64,000 nt of DNA from Cryptomeria japonica (GCF_030272615.1 NC_081406.1:471190400-471254399); one strand, 5' to 3'. Shown: positions 35,315-47,642, counted from the first letter of the stretch. The notes: generated by a model not told the origin, from the sequence alone. Translations and numbers: made by a program.

Positions 35315-38300
35315 TTATAAGTCCTTTTCAGCATCTGTGGCTTCCTCTGCTTGTTGTTCTGTTGCAACCTCCTGTAACTGCTCCCAAGCATCTTCTTTCT
35401 GTCCCATATACTTATCTTTCCACTCTTGATACACATCATCACTAGGCCAAGTAAAACTAGCAATCTTCTGTTTCATATCTTCTAGCCGCTTCCAAGTGAC
35501 TTGTACATGCCCAATCTCTGTTTCTATGAAACCATAATGAGATTTCACTTTTTCAATTTCCTCAATTTTTTGGACAAATAAGGATGTGTCATCAGTACTA
35601 ATAATCTGATTGATCCTTAGGGACAAATTGTGGTCCACCTCCTTTAACCAAGTCTTCTCTTCCTTTAGCTGGACAGGACCAATGAAACCTCCTGGAAACA
35701 TTTCAGATTTATGATTTGAATATTCTTTCCTATAAAGTTGGGCTTTTCTTTTTATACCTGCTCCTTCCACTGAAAGAATATTCATCTCTTTTATAAACTC
35801 ACATGTGGACCTTAGATTGTCATTCTCTTCTGCATCTGCATGGGAAGAGCACATGAGCTCTAACTCTTTACCTCTAGGCACCCACTTATTCAGGATTGGT
35901 TCCAAAGTGGCTTCTTCTTCTCTCAATTTGATCAAAATCTCAAGAATCCTCTTCATATTTATGTATACATTGGAGGTTTTGACTGAGTCAGCAAACTTCA
36001 AGATGGTGGCTTTCACCTTCTCCTCATATTTGTTTGCATACAATGTTTGAGCTTGTTTCAATTTTTCCAACTCATGTTGGACATTTTCAGGTAATTGGGA
36101 ACTAGAAGGCATAAGAGAAGGGGGGTATTCAATGATGGGACTAGTAGGAGGGGGTCTTGCTGGAGAGGAGGCTATCATGAGTGCAGAAGATTCACCGGGA
36201 TGATATTGACCTGCCAGTTGACTCTGGAGTCTAGCAATTATGCTGTCTCCGTTGGATATTCCTTCTTTAGCATCATTGTAAGCTTTTAAAATAGTCTCCA
36301 ACTTCAATTGGAGATTAGCCTTTTCTTGTGTCTCTTTCTCTGCCACCGCAACACTGAATTTTGCAGTCTCTAAGACTGTGCTTGCAGCTTCCACTACCCC
36401 TGTGTCTTGGACTCTTTTAACTAACTTGCCTCCTAAGAGGCTAGAATCTGATGCATCCTTCCTTCTTTTGTTTTCATCCTTCTTTAAAGACCACATGACA
36501 AGAGTAGCATTATCTTTGCTGAATGTCACTCCTTCCATAGGCTTTGTTTCTTTCCTCACTGCATCAAGCACTAAGGCATCAGCTATATCCCATTCAGGGA
36601 GAATCAACACACCAGCCTTTGGTACCATTTCTCTTCCTTTCTTAGGGGTGATTGCTTTGAACTCCTCCATCATTTCTTGCTCAACCTCTTCTTCTACCTA
36701 GGTTGTATTTTTAAGCGGTTGTTCACTTTTCCTCCATTCACATCTAGTCTTGAATTGATCAATATTTTGCTTCCATAGAAACTGTATTAAAGCTTCTGAT
36801 GTGACAAAATTACTGTCAGCTAGGAATTCTTCACTAGCTTGCTTAATAGTAAGGTCCATTTCTTGGCCCTTTAACTCACCATCAGTCAAATCTATTTTAG
36901 CATTAGGTGGCTCTTCGAGCATCCCCTCTTGGGTCTCCTCATAGGTATAGGCAATCTCACCGAGACTCCCTAACTGCAATAATTGTTCAGCCACAACTTG
37001 TTCATCTCCAATGTTGATAGGAGATTGAGATGGAGAATATTGAGGCTCATCAGTTTCAATTTCCTTTCCCACTCTCTGCTTCTTAGGGGAATCTTGGATG
37101 TCAATGACATCTTCAATTTTCCTCTTCCCTTTTGAAGTGGAAGGCTCACCTGTCACTGGCATTATCACAGTGTACTTTAACCTTTTGTGCATTACATAGT
37201 CACCATGTGGGATATCTCTAGCAAAGGCAGGCTTAGCCAATACCATCTTAGCCTTATCAGGCTCATTTTGCATTATGGCCTCCCTCTTTTCTTTTAAGGT
37301 CTGCATGAGATCTTCAAAATAAAGAATTAGGAATTTTATTTTCTCCTCAAATGGATTGAAGCTAGAAAGGGGGTCATAGCTAGTGTCAAATTGATGGATA
37401 AAATCAAGGGCTTTCTTATATGCCACCCACTTCTCCTTCCTCAGTTCTTGCTCATCTAAGCTGAATTCATTTCTAATCAGATCTTCTGGGAACTAAAATT
37501 GATGTGGCCTACCTCTGCACACTGCTCTTTTTCTGAACATGCCATTGAAAAAATCCTCAGGGTCTGCACATCTTGACACTGCAGTACACAACCTATATAG
37601 GTTAAAGAATTCTTCAAAAAATATCCATCCACCCTTAGTGATCACAAAATGGTGAGCCATGGTAATAGTTGGGAAAATAGTCCGTTTACCTCTATTGGTT
37701 AGCTCTGCTTCTTGTACTCCCCCAATTTGTCTCAGGACTTTTGCAATCCCTTTCTTCAATGGGACCTGATAGGGTAGTAAAAAGGGGGTGCCTCTAAATC
37801 CAAACACTCTAAAAATAGTAGACACAGGGTACAAATATATGTCTCCCCAATTGTGAACAATCTTGATATCCTCTACAAACTCCTTTGGTCTGAGAAACTC
37901 CAAAAGAGCCTTAGGAATTCTAGGGTTTTCTCTGCATAGAAGAATCCTAATTTTAGATGTAAAGCATCTATCAAACTTTAAATAACTTGCATCTTCTCTA
38001 TCCCAAGATAGAATAGTACTCCACAATTGCATTGGCATCTCCTCTTTATCCTTGACCTTAATCAGGTCCATCTACTTTCCAAAATAATCAGCCCCTTTGA
38101 ACAGAAACATATGCATTAACATGGAGTACCATCCAAATGGCCTATCCACCTTACCATTTTTTATTCCTACTAGCCCTTTATGAATTGCATCAGCAAGGTA
38201 TGAGGCATAATCAAATATTATTGCTAGGGAGGGGTTTAGAATTTGTGCAATCATTAACATATAATGGGTTGGCATATTCTTTTCAGCATCCTCTCCAAAA

Positions 38301-39707
38301 ATCTGGCATAATGCCCAATACATACTGTAGACACCCAAAATTGTCATGTCTAATTAAATAAATATTTTATTTATTTAATTATCTAAGCTTAATTCTTCTA
38401 TTAATTAAATAAATCTTTATTTATTTAATTAATTCATTTATCCTCTTCTAGCCTTATTTCTCATTTAAATAAATACATTTATTTATTTAAATTATCATTT
38501 TCCTAAATTAAATAAATATCTTATTTATTTAATTGATCCCACTTCTTCTATTAATTAAATAAATCTTTATTTATTTAATTAATTCATTAGCCTTTTCTAC
38601 CTATGACACATGTCATTCATCTCTTAATTCATACACTACCTACCCCTTTCATTATTTTATTATTTCTTCTACCCACCCTCTAATCATAGCCGACCTCCTT
38701 TTACACCTCTCAATCTTATCCCTCCATTTCATATTGTGTCTTCTATTTAAGGAGATGCCTTCTTCATTATCAAACCCTAATCAATCATCCTAATGAATCA
38801 TCTTAAGGACTTGACTACACTACGATCCTACTTGCAACCACATTCCGTTCTTTGTTGAGCTCTTGTGCACATAAAATCTGAGAGCAAATATATCAAGCAA
38901 GATCAATGGAGATAGGAAGAATGGAGATCAAAACCCTATTGGACATGTGATGGTATAATCTTTGTGATTTTGTTTTATTTGCATTGTCTTAGGTAATCTT
39001 CATATGTTATGGTGGATCTTTGTTGATTGTTAGGCTAGGGTTTTGTGGTTGAATTCATTTAGCCTTTCAATATTGTTATTATTGTTATCCATTTTCACCA
39101 TACACACATACCCTTAGCTCTCAGAGTGAATAGGTTGAGAGAGAATGGTTCCTATCTTTACAAATAATTCTTTCAATGGGCCACTTCTAAGACGATCCCT
39201 TTGTGTGTTGTAAACCTGGGCTAATATCTCAATGTCAATAGGTTCTAGTAAATTGGAGGACTCACTGAGTTTAAACACTTTCCTGAATTCATCTTCATTT
39301 ATCTCAATCAAGACTGATCCCTTTATGTTCCTGATGCATCTTGCCACAAAGTCATAATTCTATGCAATCAGGGCTAACAGATCTACATCCATAAAAACAC
39401 CTGGGACCACAAGCTTTCCTACATCCTGCTCCCATATGCCATTCAAAGGAGCTGGGGAATTCCTCTGCCCAAAACTGACTTTGAAGAGTCCTAAGCCTGA
39501 CAATCCTATTTCAGGGTCCCTCAACCAATTACCCTTATCATAAAGGCCATCTCCAATTTTTAGACGAGGGTTCTTAGTTACTAGCTCTTTGTCCTTAGCC
39601 CCAACATTGGTGGACATGGTTAATTTCTCTAAAAAATCATCACAGATATTTCGGTCCTGGTAATTCACTTTCCCTATAAATTCTCTTCTGGGTACCATTC
39701 TGGTCAA
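35315..39707 (-). pseudogene. P2: long uncharacterised CACTA-borne protein with coiled-coil end, paralogue of P1
   Basis: One minus-strand frame of about 1200 codons without introns can be followed from 39707 to 35315 once the solo LTR at 38326-39106 is set aside. I do not recognise the family. Segments shared with P1 are IWEQDVGKLVVPGVFMDVDL, then WYSMLMHMFLFKG, then LEFLRPKEFVEDIKIVHNWGD, then FRVFGFRGTPFLLPYQVP, then ITPKKGREMVPKAGVLILPEWD. A KGKRKIEDVID/SPKKQRVGKE stretch could be a nuclear signal. The last about 350 residues are Glu/Lys/Gln-rich and look coiled-coil. Stops at 39360, near 38069, near 37490 and near 36696, and a one-base shift near 39125, show decay. Role unknown. Location in the transposon with a paralogue suggests an element function. 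Confidence 0.65.
38326..39106 (+). repeat. Solo LTR of a Tat-type element inserted in P2
   Basis: 781 bases, starting TGTAGACACCC and ending CCATACACA, flanked by the target duplication CATAC (38321-38325 and 39107-39111). The beginning resembles the Tat-1 LTR (TGTAGACG...), it is rich in TTTATTTAATTAAT tracts, and the AATCTGAGAGCAAA segment is shared with the Tat-1 LTR. It interrupts the codons around KGMYWALCQIF of P2. No internal sequence remains. Confidence 0.92.
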
Positions 39708-41220
39708 ATAATTATACCATTAGAAGCTAGCACAGACCTCTAATGAAGTAATTCACACAGTAGTATTTGAGAACAAACCAAGAGTTATCAAGAAAAGCAC
39801 AAGAAACCTAATTATTCGCCTGAAGAAAATCACTCTGCAACAATTCGCTCTGCAACAAACTTCGATGAAACAATACTTAGCAATCAAGTTGATGCAGACT
39901 GAAAAGGGAAAGTTGGCATTTAAGTTTTTAGAAATTAACTCTGCATGCTTCAGCTTTCTTTTCAGAATTAAATTCGCCAAATCGAATTCAAAACTGGCTC
40001 CAACGGGTCATAATTTCTCTAAGTCTTTCCTCTATTTCGCTCTTTCGCTACTTCGCAGAACATAAAACCCGTGCTCTTTTCTTTCATGAAACAACGCTGG
40101 CCGTTGGATCTCAAGAATTTACATTGTCTTTATCTCCATTTAATCTCTTTGCTTTAGTGTCGGGCCCTACCTCCTTTTCGCCACTTCGTGGAGTTTAACA
40201 GTCGTGCACTTTTCCTTCGCGAGGCCGCGCCAAGTGTTAGATCAAACTCAAATCACCTGGCCTTTAACTCCAACTGGGACCGTCAATCCTTTTAACTAAC
40301 CGTGCCTCATCTTGATGGCTAACGGTTTTCGCCATTTCGCTGAGGTTAAACTGCGGGCATCTTCGGGTCATGAAACAATGAGAAGCATTGGATCAATCTT
40401 GAGATGAATGCCTTTTAAGTGGGCCCTTTATCCGAGAATTACTTACCCCACTTGTTATCCAGTTAATAAATGCCACATGGCAGTCGACCATTAGCCCTGG
40501 AAACTCCTTTTGGTTCCACCCTTAATCCGCCATGTGTTCCCTTTTACTATTCCCACATAACTGTCGGTTATACCTAGGCGGGCCCTCAACCACTTTTTTA
40601 AACCACGTGTCACTAGACACATTACTATCAAGCTCTACAAAAAGTGGTAGCTGTTTGCCACATCACTCCTCCATGTGATTTCCACCTGTCTTTCATGACT
40701 TTGTGAACATTATTCTTCGTTTGGCTTGCAGCCACGAAACCACGAGAATCGTTAGATCAAAATAGACCTGATCTGATTTTAACTTCATGCCATGCCTGTC
40801 CCTTGGGCCCATTGACCTTTTTGCTACTTCGCAATGACTAACTTGCTAGCATCTTATCTTTGCGAATTCACGTGAGCCGTTAGATCTCAAGAACTTGCTC
40901 ATTGTTTACTCTTTTTATGACAACCTTGCTCGGACCCACTGCATACCACCAACTGAGTGCCTTGTCACCGCCATGTCATCGCCAACTGGGGTTACCATAT
41001 TTACTACCACTTAGCGGGACCCTCCACCTTTTCGCTATTTCACTGAAGGTATAGCTCGTGCATCTCCCAGCCACAAAACAATGAGAAGCCATTGATCTTT
41101 TTCCAACCCGAACATTCTTTAACCAAAGAAGACCACTTATCTCTGGGACCCACCAAACCCTTTCATCACTTCGTGAAGGTTAAAACATGTTCAGCTTGAT
41201 CTCACGAAACCACGCTGTCC
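39708..41220. repeat. Upstream region of P2: dispersed units with TTCGCTACTTCGCGA and GCCGTTAGATC
   Basis: At least seven degenerate units occur here, and an eighth at about 41856-41935. Each has a palindrome-like TTCGCTACTTCGC followed 40-60 bases later by a word such as CGAAACCACG and then GCCGTTAGATC or a variant. Examples of the last word are near 40098, 40234, 40388, 40750, 40880, 41095 and 41215. Spacers are unrelated. No coding frame is supported. It may be a promoter or a CACTA-type protein-binding array. Confidence 0.65.
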
Positions 41221-41830
41221 ATCCGATCAGATGAAAGAAAGAGAGATGGTTTCTATCGATGAAACCATGTGTATCAGAGACATGCCTTTTAGTCTCCTCG
41301 AAACTCATTCTCATCAAAATCTTTTTGCTGTCCGTCGGGTTTCATGTCGAAGAGACTTTGGACTTCGGTGACTTCTTTTGTCCTCCCATCAAAACTCATA
41401 TCCTTATCGATATCATTCATCGATGTAGTTTTCTTTTGTTTTATTGATCACTTTTTCGATGAGAATGCTTCTTTCGGTGAATCTTCTTTATCTTGCATTG
41501 ATGATATTGTTTCTGCGAACGCCTTTTCTCATCAATGGGGGCCACCTCTGCTTTCTTTGATACCTTTTGTTGGTGGGACCATCCCTTTCAGTGAGTCTTT
41601 TTGAACTGATAGTGTTATATCCTCGAAGACCTTTTCTTGTCAATGAAAACCATCTCCACTTTCCTCGATATCTTTTATCGATGGAGATACTGTCTTTGAT
41701 GAGTCCTTTCTGAAGTTCATCGGCATTTGCTTTCTTCGATGCCCCTTTTATATCGATGAGACATCGCTGGGTCTCATCGATACTATTTGAATATTAGATA
41801 CTTCGATAGAATGCTTTTAGCTAAGCAAGA
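41221..41830. repeat. TCGATGA-rich region upstream of P2
   Basis: Dense in TCGATGA, ATCGATG and TCGATA words on both strands. The portion near 41330-41430 (TCCGTCGGGTTTCATGTCGAAGAG, then CTTCGGTG) is clearly related to 46536-46620 upstream of P1, so the upstream regions of the two paralogues share ancestry. The open frames here are short and share no domain. Confidence 0.65.
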
Positions 41831-43101
41831 AGTCCTTATCGCTGGGTCCCGCCAAACCTTTTCGCTACTACGCGATAGGTAAATTTCAGGCATGTTGAGT
41901 TCGCGAATCCACGCGGGCCATCCGATTGGCTGAGAGTTGCACAACAATTACAAGGCCCGATGGTCATTAGAAAAGGAAATTTAAAGGTGACTAAAAATTA
42001 AAACATTTAAAAGGACTGCCTAGGTAAAAAACAACGGGGGGAACACTTTGCATGACAAAAGGACCCATTACTTAAGTGAATAAAGTAACACGGAAATAGA
42101 ATTATAAGGGTTTTTTCTCAGACATTTTGAAAGTGATTAAACCTAAACCCTAAACCCTCTTTAGGACCCAAAGCAATAGAAGTCACAAGGCCATACCAGA
42201 CCCAAGAATTTCATAGACTTAGCCAATTATGGAAAAGACTACCCATTTTTCAAACAGTGATAACAGTAACCTTTGAACCTTTATCTCTTCCCTCAAAAAT
42301 GAAACTTGCCATTTGAATTCCTTTCTCATATTGATTAGCTTAATAATATTTTTTCAATATTTTTTATCATTAAAAGATTACCTTACTTTTAGATAAATTA
42401 GTTAGATTCTTATTATGTTGAAGAACATTTAGTTAGTTTTCTCCTTCAACTGAAGTAGTTATGTTTTATTTTGAAATGCTCAATTTTTTATCTTAATATA
42501 GATCACAATTTATTTTCTTTAAGTATAGAATTAATGGAATATTGCATATGGTATCAGAGCAACCAAGTTCAACATTGAACCTCAGGCTTTCCACCTATAA
42601 ACAAAACTATATACATATGCAGGCGCACCATGGTTGAGATAATATGCATGCGGACTATATACAAAACTATATTCACAAGTAAATCTTTTATTCAAATCCA
42701 CAATATGAAACACAGAGTTTTACTGGAAGAACATAAGTAACCTTATCTCCTTTAGATAATATCACAAGCAACTGCCTACAGAAAGATGCAGTAATCTACA
42801 ACATATACACAAAGGAAAGATGACTGATTATATTATGTATGTTCGCAAAATGGTACAATAGTAAGCCTGTGGCTATATTCTACTTCTTCTCTAATGATCC
42901 TTATTGTTACAAAAATTCCCTCATTTATATGAGGGTATACATTGTCACCAAGCATCGTGGCTTTTCAGCAGATAACTATTAATTAGCACTTTTGTTAACA
43001 AACTGGAAGATAAACAAGTTAAGCATTCCTATGTGTTCAATGTACTTATCATCTTTATACATTAGAACAACATTGTTTAGTGTCCTCATGTCACTTTCTA
43101 T
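41831..43101. other. Spacer between the P2 upstream region and the P1 3' end, with a copia primer-site relic
   Basis: No gene recognised. TGGTATCAGAGC at 42549-42560 is the standard initiator-tRNA(Met) primer-binding sequence of Ty1/copia elements and stands two bases after a CA, preceded by about 240 AT-rich bases that may be the remains of an LTR. A short telomere-like CCTAAACCCTAAACCCT occurs near 42142. Confidence 0.5.
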
Positions 43102-46098
43102 CTAGAAATGATTGGATAGAATATTGTTAACACAAAGTGACAAATCTTTGTCCCGATCCAACTCTGCTACTGCTCGATTCTTCTCATCACTGAACTCTTG
43201 TTTCCACTATTCCAATGATACTAACTCACCATTACTGTAAAAAGAGGGCACCCTAGGGGTATTCCCATCATCCAGCCTCTGATGCTCTTTCCTTAATTGA
43301 TTTGCCAATTCATCATGGGACTTCAAGTGAGCCTCGGCTTCAATTTTCTCACCTGGATTCATCAGATTGTTGTCATTCATCAAGCCTTCCAACCGAGACC
43401 TGAGCCTTTCATGCTCTTTCATAGCTTTGACTGTTCCAGTGTATGTCTTCCAATAGATTTCTGCAACCTGCATCATACTTTTGAATCTATGGTCAACGAC
43501 CTCGAGAACTAACTTATCCATCTTTTGTTGTTCCTTTTTTAGTTGCCAAGATGTCTTTTCGACTCTGTTCCTCCAATACATAGCGTCTGTCAAGGCATCC
43601 ATGGCATCTCTGTCAACACCATATGTCATCCCTGTTTGACTGGTACCTGTATCAATCTGAAGCAATATTTCTTGCAGCCTCTGTTTTTCTTCATCGGTTT
43701 TCTCATATAGGCTTTTGTATGTACAATTTTCTCAGACCAAAAACTCTATCTGATCTTGGTTCAGTTTAGCGACATCCAAATTTAGTTTGGCAGTTGTTCT
43801 AGGGTCAGTCTTTCCAACCTGCTGCACCATCAAATGTCCAAAAGCTTCTTTTGTATCAACCAATATAGGTCTTTTATCTTTGGGATAGATAGCCCACTGT
43901 AGAAGAGCCTTTTGATCTGGATCATATCTTGATCCTCTAAAGAGTTTATCAATCTCTTTTGGCATCATTTGCCTACTTGGGTCCTGTTTCTTGAGGAATC
44001 CATCAAACATCAAGGCAAAGTTCATGTCCCATCCAAAGTATAATAGCACACCAGCTTCCTTAAGCAATTGTCTTCCCTTCTCAGGTGTCATTTCTCTCAT
44101 CACAAGATCCATCTCCTCTTGTAACTTTTGAAGCTGCTGCTCTTCTTCACTATTTCTCATGTTATTCCTAATTTGAGATCCTTTATGTTGATAGAGGAAT
44201 GCGGTGAACTCCTTGGAAGCAATGAAGTCACTATCAACAATGAAATCCTCATGCTCCAGGAATATGATGTCAGCCACTTCTTGGACATTCAATTGTCCTC
44301 TTGCCAAGTCTATCGGTGTATCCTCTACATAAACAAGGGGGTAATCCTCTGCATAACCAGGGGGGTAATCCTCTCGAGGAGTGAATGGAATGATGCCAGA
44401 TGTGGAAGAAGGAGACATATGAGCCAAAGGCTCTGTATTCCTAATAGTATCAATGTAATCCCTAAAAACATGAGGTGGGACTCCCTCAAGTATTTCCAAT
44501 TCATGCTCCACAAGTTTGTTGGCCAACTCCAAAGGGTCTTCAATCTTTTGTAGCATGTTCTCATCCATTTTACTTCTATAAAGCTTCCATTTATAAGCCT
44601 GCATTGCTTTCTCAAACTTTATTCGCTTCACTCTGGCCTGTTCACTACCAATGTTCTTAATGAGGTCATCCGGTAGGTAAGATTTATGCTCTCTAGCCTT
44701 CAGCTTTTGTGATGACCGGGCTATCCTTATGTATCCTTCAGGATCGAAATTGGGCCTTGGATCCCCCATAGCCATGCCATAATAATCCAATTTTGTCTGC
44801 AGCAGGCCATAACTCTTTGAACTTTGGGTTGTTAGTATTTTCAAATTTTATACCATGTTGCCTCACAATTTCCAGACAAGCCACTCTGTTAGGGACTGTA
44901 AGTGGTAGTAAGTATGGTCTCCCTTCGAACCCATATACCCTAACTTGTGTGTAGTCTGAAAAACAATACCAATCTCCCCAATTGTGTTCAATTGAGGGAT
45001 CTTCAGCGAAATCTTTTGGTCTTAGGAATCTTTGAACCTCTGGTGCAAGGGCATGATCGCATGGGCATCCCAACAGTCTATATAATGGCTTGACAAAGAA
45101 CTCCTCAAAATGCCAATATTGATTATTCACATACCTCTGGTCCCATGAAGAAACCCATAGTTGCACTGGTTTTCTCATTCCAGCATTGTCATATGTCCTG
45201 ACACATAACTCTTCTGGCCATAACCCTTCATCTTGTCCCACATACAATAGCATATGCATAAGTAGGGAATAATACTTGAAATGAACATTGATGACATCCC
45301 CCTTTAACTTTTCTAACCCATGATTCAAAACCTCAACCAAATAAGCAAAAAATCAAAGAAGCGGGGGTCCTTAGACTGCAAATCGGCACAAATGACCATG
45401 GCTGCAATATCCATCAAAGGATGGGATTTTATCCCTAGCACTTGGGCAACACAATAATAGGTATACTTGAAATATGGATGGAAAGAGTTGACATCATAGG
45501 GAGCTTTGTCATCCTGACCTAGTGGCACTAAGGACTCCGCATTCCTAGGTCTTTGTATAGGGAGTCTCCACATTTTGTAAATATGCTCTAGGTTAAAATA
45601 TTCACTTGTTAACTTCTTGAGGTCAATCAATTCTTCAAATCCCCAATCCATCTCGAACATGGTGTCAATAACCTCCTTTGTGATTGCAAGAATTGGCTCA
45701 CACATCTAGTTATATATGGTCCTGGTTTTAGGGTCATAATTGTTTGCCAATGCCTTCATGAGCTCCACATTCATGAATACATTAGCCACAGCTAACCTTC
45801 CTAAGTTCAATCGCCATAAATTGTTGATAGGTTGAGGGGAAACTCTTTTGTTGTACCCATATATGAATAATTCATACCCTCTCAACTCTGTTCATATGTC
45901 TCCAAGATCCTCAAACCAGTCCTCCAGGCCTTCCTCATCAGCTCTAATCTTCTTGGACCTCAAACTGGATGATGGGCACTAGTCAATTAGGTCCTGGGCC
46001 AAAGAACGCCCTTCGCTTTTCTGTCTTTTAGGTTTTTCTTCTGTAGCATTAGGTTCTTTTCCCTTTCTAGTCTTATTAGTTTTAGATGATGATTCCAT
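43102..46098 (-). pseudogene. P1: long uncharacterised CACTA-borne protein with coiled-coil end, paralogue of P2
   Basis: Reads from ATG at 46098 (MESSSKTNKTRKGKEPNATEE then KPKRQK, a basic nuclear-signal-like start) to a TAG at 43102, about 1000 codons without introns. I do not recognise the family. Segments matching P2 in order are NLWRLNLGRLAVANVFMNVEL, then YYSLLMHMLLYVG, then QRFLRPKDFAEDPSIEHNWGD, then VRVYGFEGRPYLLPLTVP, then MTPEKGRQLLKEAGVLLYFGWD. The C-terminal 250 residues are charged and heptad-like (RVEKTSWQLKKEQQKMDKLVLEV; KEHERLRSRLEGLMND). Stops occur near 45980, 45900, 45706, 43730 and 43207, and frameshifts near 45330 and 44850. Role unknown. Confidence 0.65.
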
Positions 46099-46349
46099 TT
46101 GAGTTTTGTAAAAGAGGTCTGTGTGCAAACAACTTACTTGGAATTACTGAGCTTTATCTATGAATTCGCCCAATTCCTTCTTTTAGTTCGTCGCCTATGA
46201 ATTCCTTAATGCTATGCCCTTTGATGGTTGATCCACAACTTATGGCGGATTTAATCAGTTAGTAATGGTGCTTTGGACAATGGTCACTCAGGCACACGTT
46301 TGAATTTAATGGCGATGTGACCTTCCCTGGGATTTGTTTATGATTTTTG

Positions 46350-47623
46350 CGGCAACCAATAATCATTTCGATGAGGATATGTCTTTCAATCATTTGTTTC
46401 TTTAGTCCATCGATCTCTTTGTTTCTATCGACAATGCTTTTATTTCGAATATTACTTTGATCAAGTATTTTTTCCCTTCATCGAAATACTATATTCGGTC
46501 AATATGGCTGTCTCCTCATCGAAACATATCTGATATCCATCGGGTCTTATGTCGAAGAAACCTTGGGCTTCGTTGTCCTCCTTTATTTTTCCATCGAAAT
46601 ACTTCTTTTATCGATATCACTATGCCCCGTCGATGAATGAGTCTATTATCTCACCGAAGCTTTTCTTTATTTTCCCTTATCGTTCTTCACCGATAAAGTT
46701 ACATCGGCAAAACCATGCATATCAAGAACATGCCTTTTAACCTCCTCAAAACCTATATCCTCATCAATATCTTTTATCGATATAGCTTCCTTTTGTCTGA
46801 TCGATATTATTCTTTCGATGAAAACGCTCCTTTTGGTGGGTCCTTTTTATGTTGCACCGATAGCATTATTTCCTCGAGAACTTTTCCCGTCGATGAAGAC
46901 CCTCTTTTCTTTCTTTGATATCTTTTGTTGATGAAGTTTAACCTCCTCGAAACCTATATCCTCATCGATATCTTTTATCGATGTAGCTTCTTTTTGTCTG
47001 ATCGATATTATTCTTTCAATGAAAACGCTCCTTTCAGTGGGTCCTTTTTATGTTGCACCGATAGTATTATTTCCTCGAGAACTTTTCCAGTCGATGAAAA
47101 CCCTCTCTTCTTTCTTTGATATCTTTTTTCGATGAAGTTTAACCTCCTTGAAACCTATATCCTCATCGATATCTTTTATCGATGTAGATTCTTTTTATCT
47201 GATCGCTATTATTCTTTCGATGAAAACGCTCCTTTCGGTGGGTCCTTTTTATGTTGCACCAATAGTATTATTTCCTCGAAACTTTTCTCGTCGATGAAGA
47301 CCCTCTCTACTTTCTTTGATATCTTTTGTTGATGAAGTTATTATCTTCGATGAGTCCTTTCGACATTTCCTTCCTTCGATGGATCTTTTATATCGATGAT
47401 AATTATTATTATTTTTATAAAAATGATCATCATCAGAATTACGATGAATACCAAGCTTTCGACCGACGACTTCTTTGACTGTCGGCAGAGTCCATTGGAT
47501 TGTCAAATTTTCGACAGGCATGGCATCGTCGACCAATCCGACGCTGAGTTTTTGACGGTAGATTTTGTCGACACTCCGACGAAAATTCATCGAAAATCCG
47601 ACAAACGGTCATCAAAAATCAGC
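46350..47623. repeat. CACTA right subterminal region: TCGATGA-rich, with a 201-bp tandem repeat
   Basis: A 201-base unit starting AACCTCCTCGAAACCTATATCC begins at 46739, 46940 and 47141 and runs out near 47345. Each unit holds several TCGATGA, ATCGATATC and CTCGAGAAC words. Outside the array (46350-46730 and 47345-47410) the same words continue. The final 180 bases switch to TTTTCGAC, TCCGACG and TCGTCGAC words shared with the left end. It is also the upstream region of P1. Confidence 0.8.
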
Positions 47624-47642
47624 TCCGAATGTACTAGTGGCA

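Larger units (their letters stand above)
23936..47639 (+). mobile_element. Giant CACTA (En/Spm) DNA transposon, 23.7 kb
   Basis: The left end is CACTAATACATTTGGA (23936-23951). The right end, read inward on the other strand, is CACTAGTACATTCGGA (47639-47624). They match at 14 of 16 positions. A 3-bp target duplication GCA flanks both ends (23933-23935 and 47640-47642), as expected for CACTA elements. Removing the element rejoins copia B gag to protease. Subterminal TTTTCGAC and TCCGACGAAAAT words occur at both ends. Contents are a tnp2 transposase gene and a second En/Spm gene on +, a PPR fragment on -, and two paralogous unknown genes on -. A solo LTR inserted later at 38326-39106. Confidence 0.93.

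Noticed and set aside
41259-41604. Short + strand frames in the TCGATGA-rich regions (also 46549-47332)
   Set aside because: They arise from the repeated DNA words; the similar peptides reflect the tandem repeat, not protein conservation.
42141-42158. Telomere-like CCTAAACCCTAAACCCT
   Set aside because: Only about two and a half units; too short to call an interstitial telomere.
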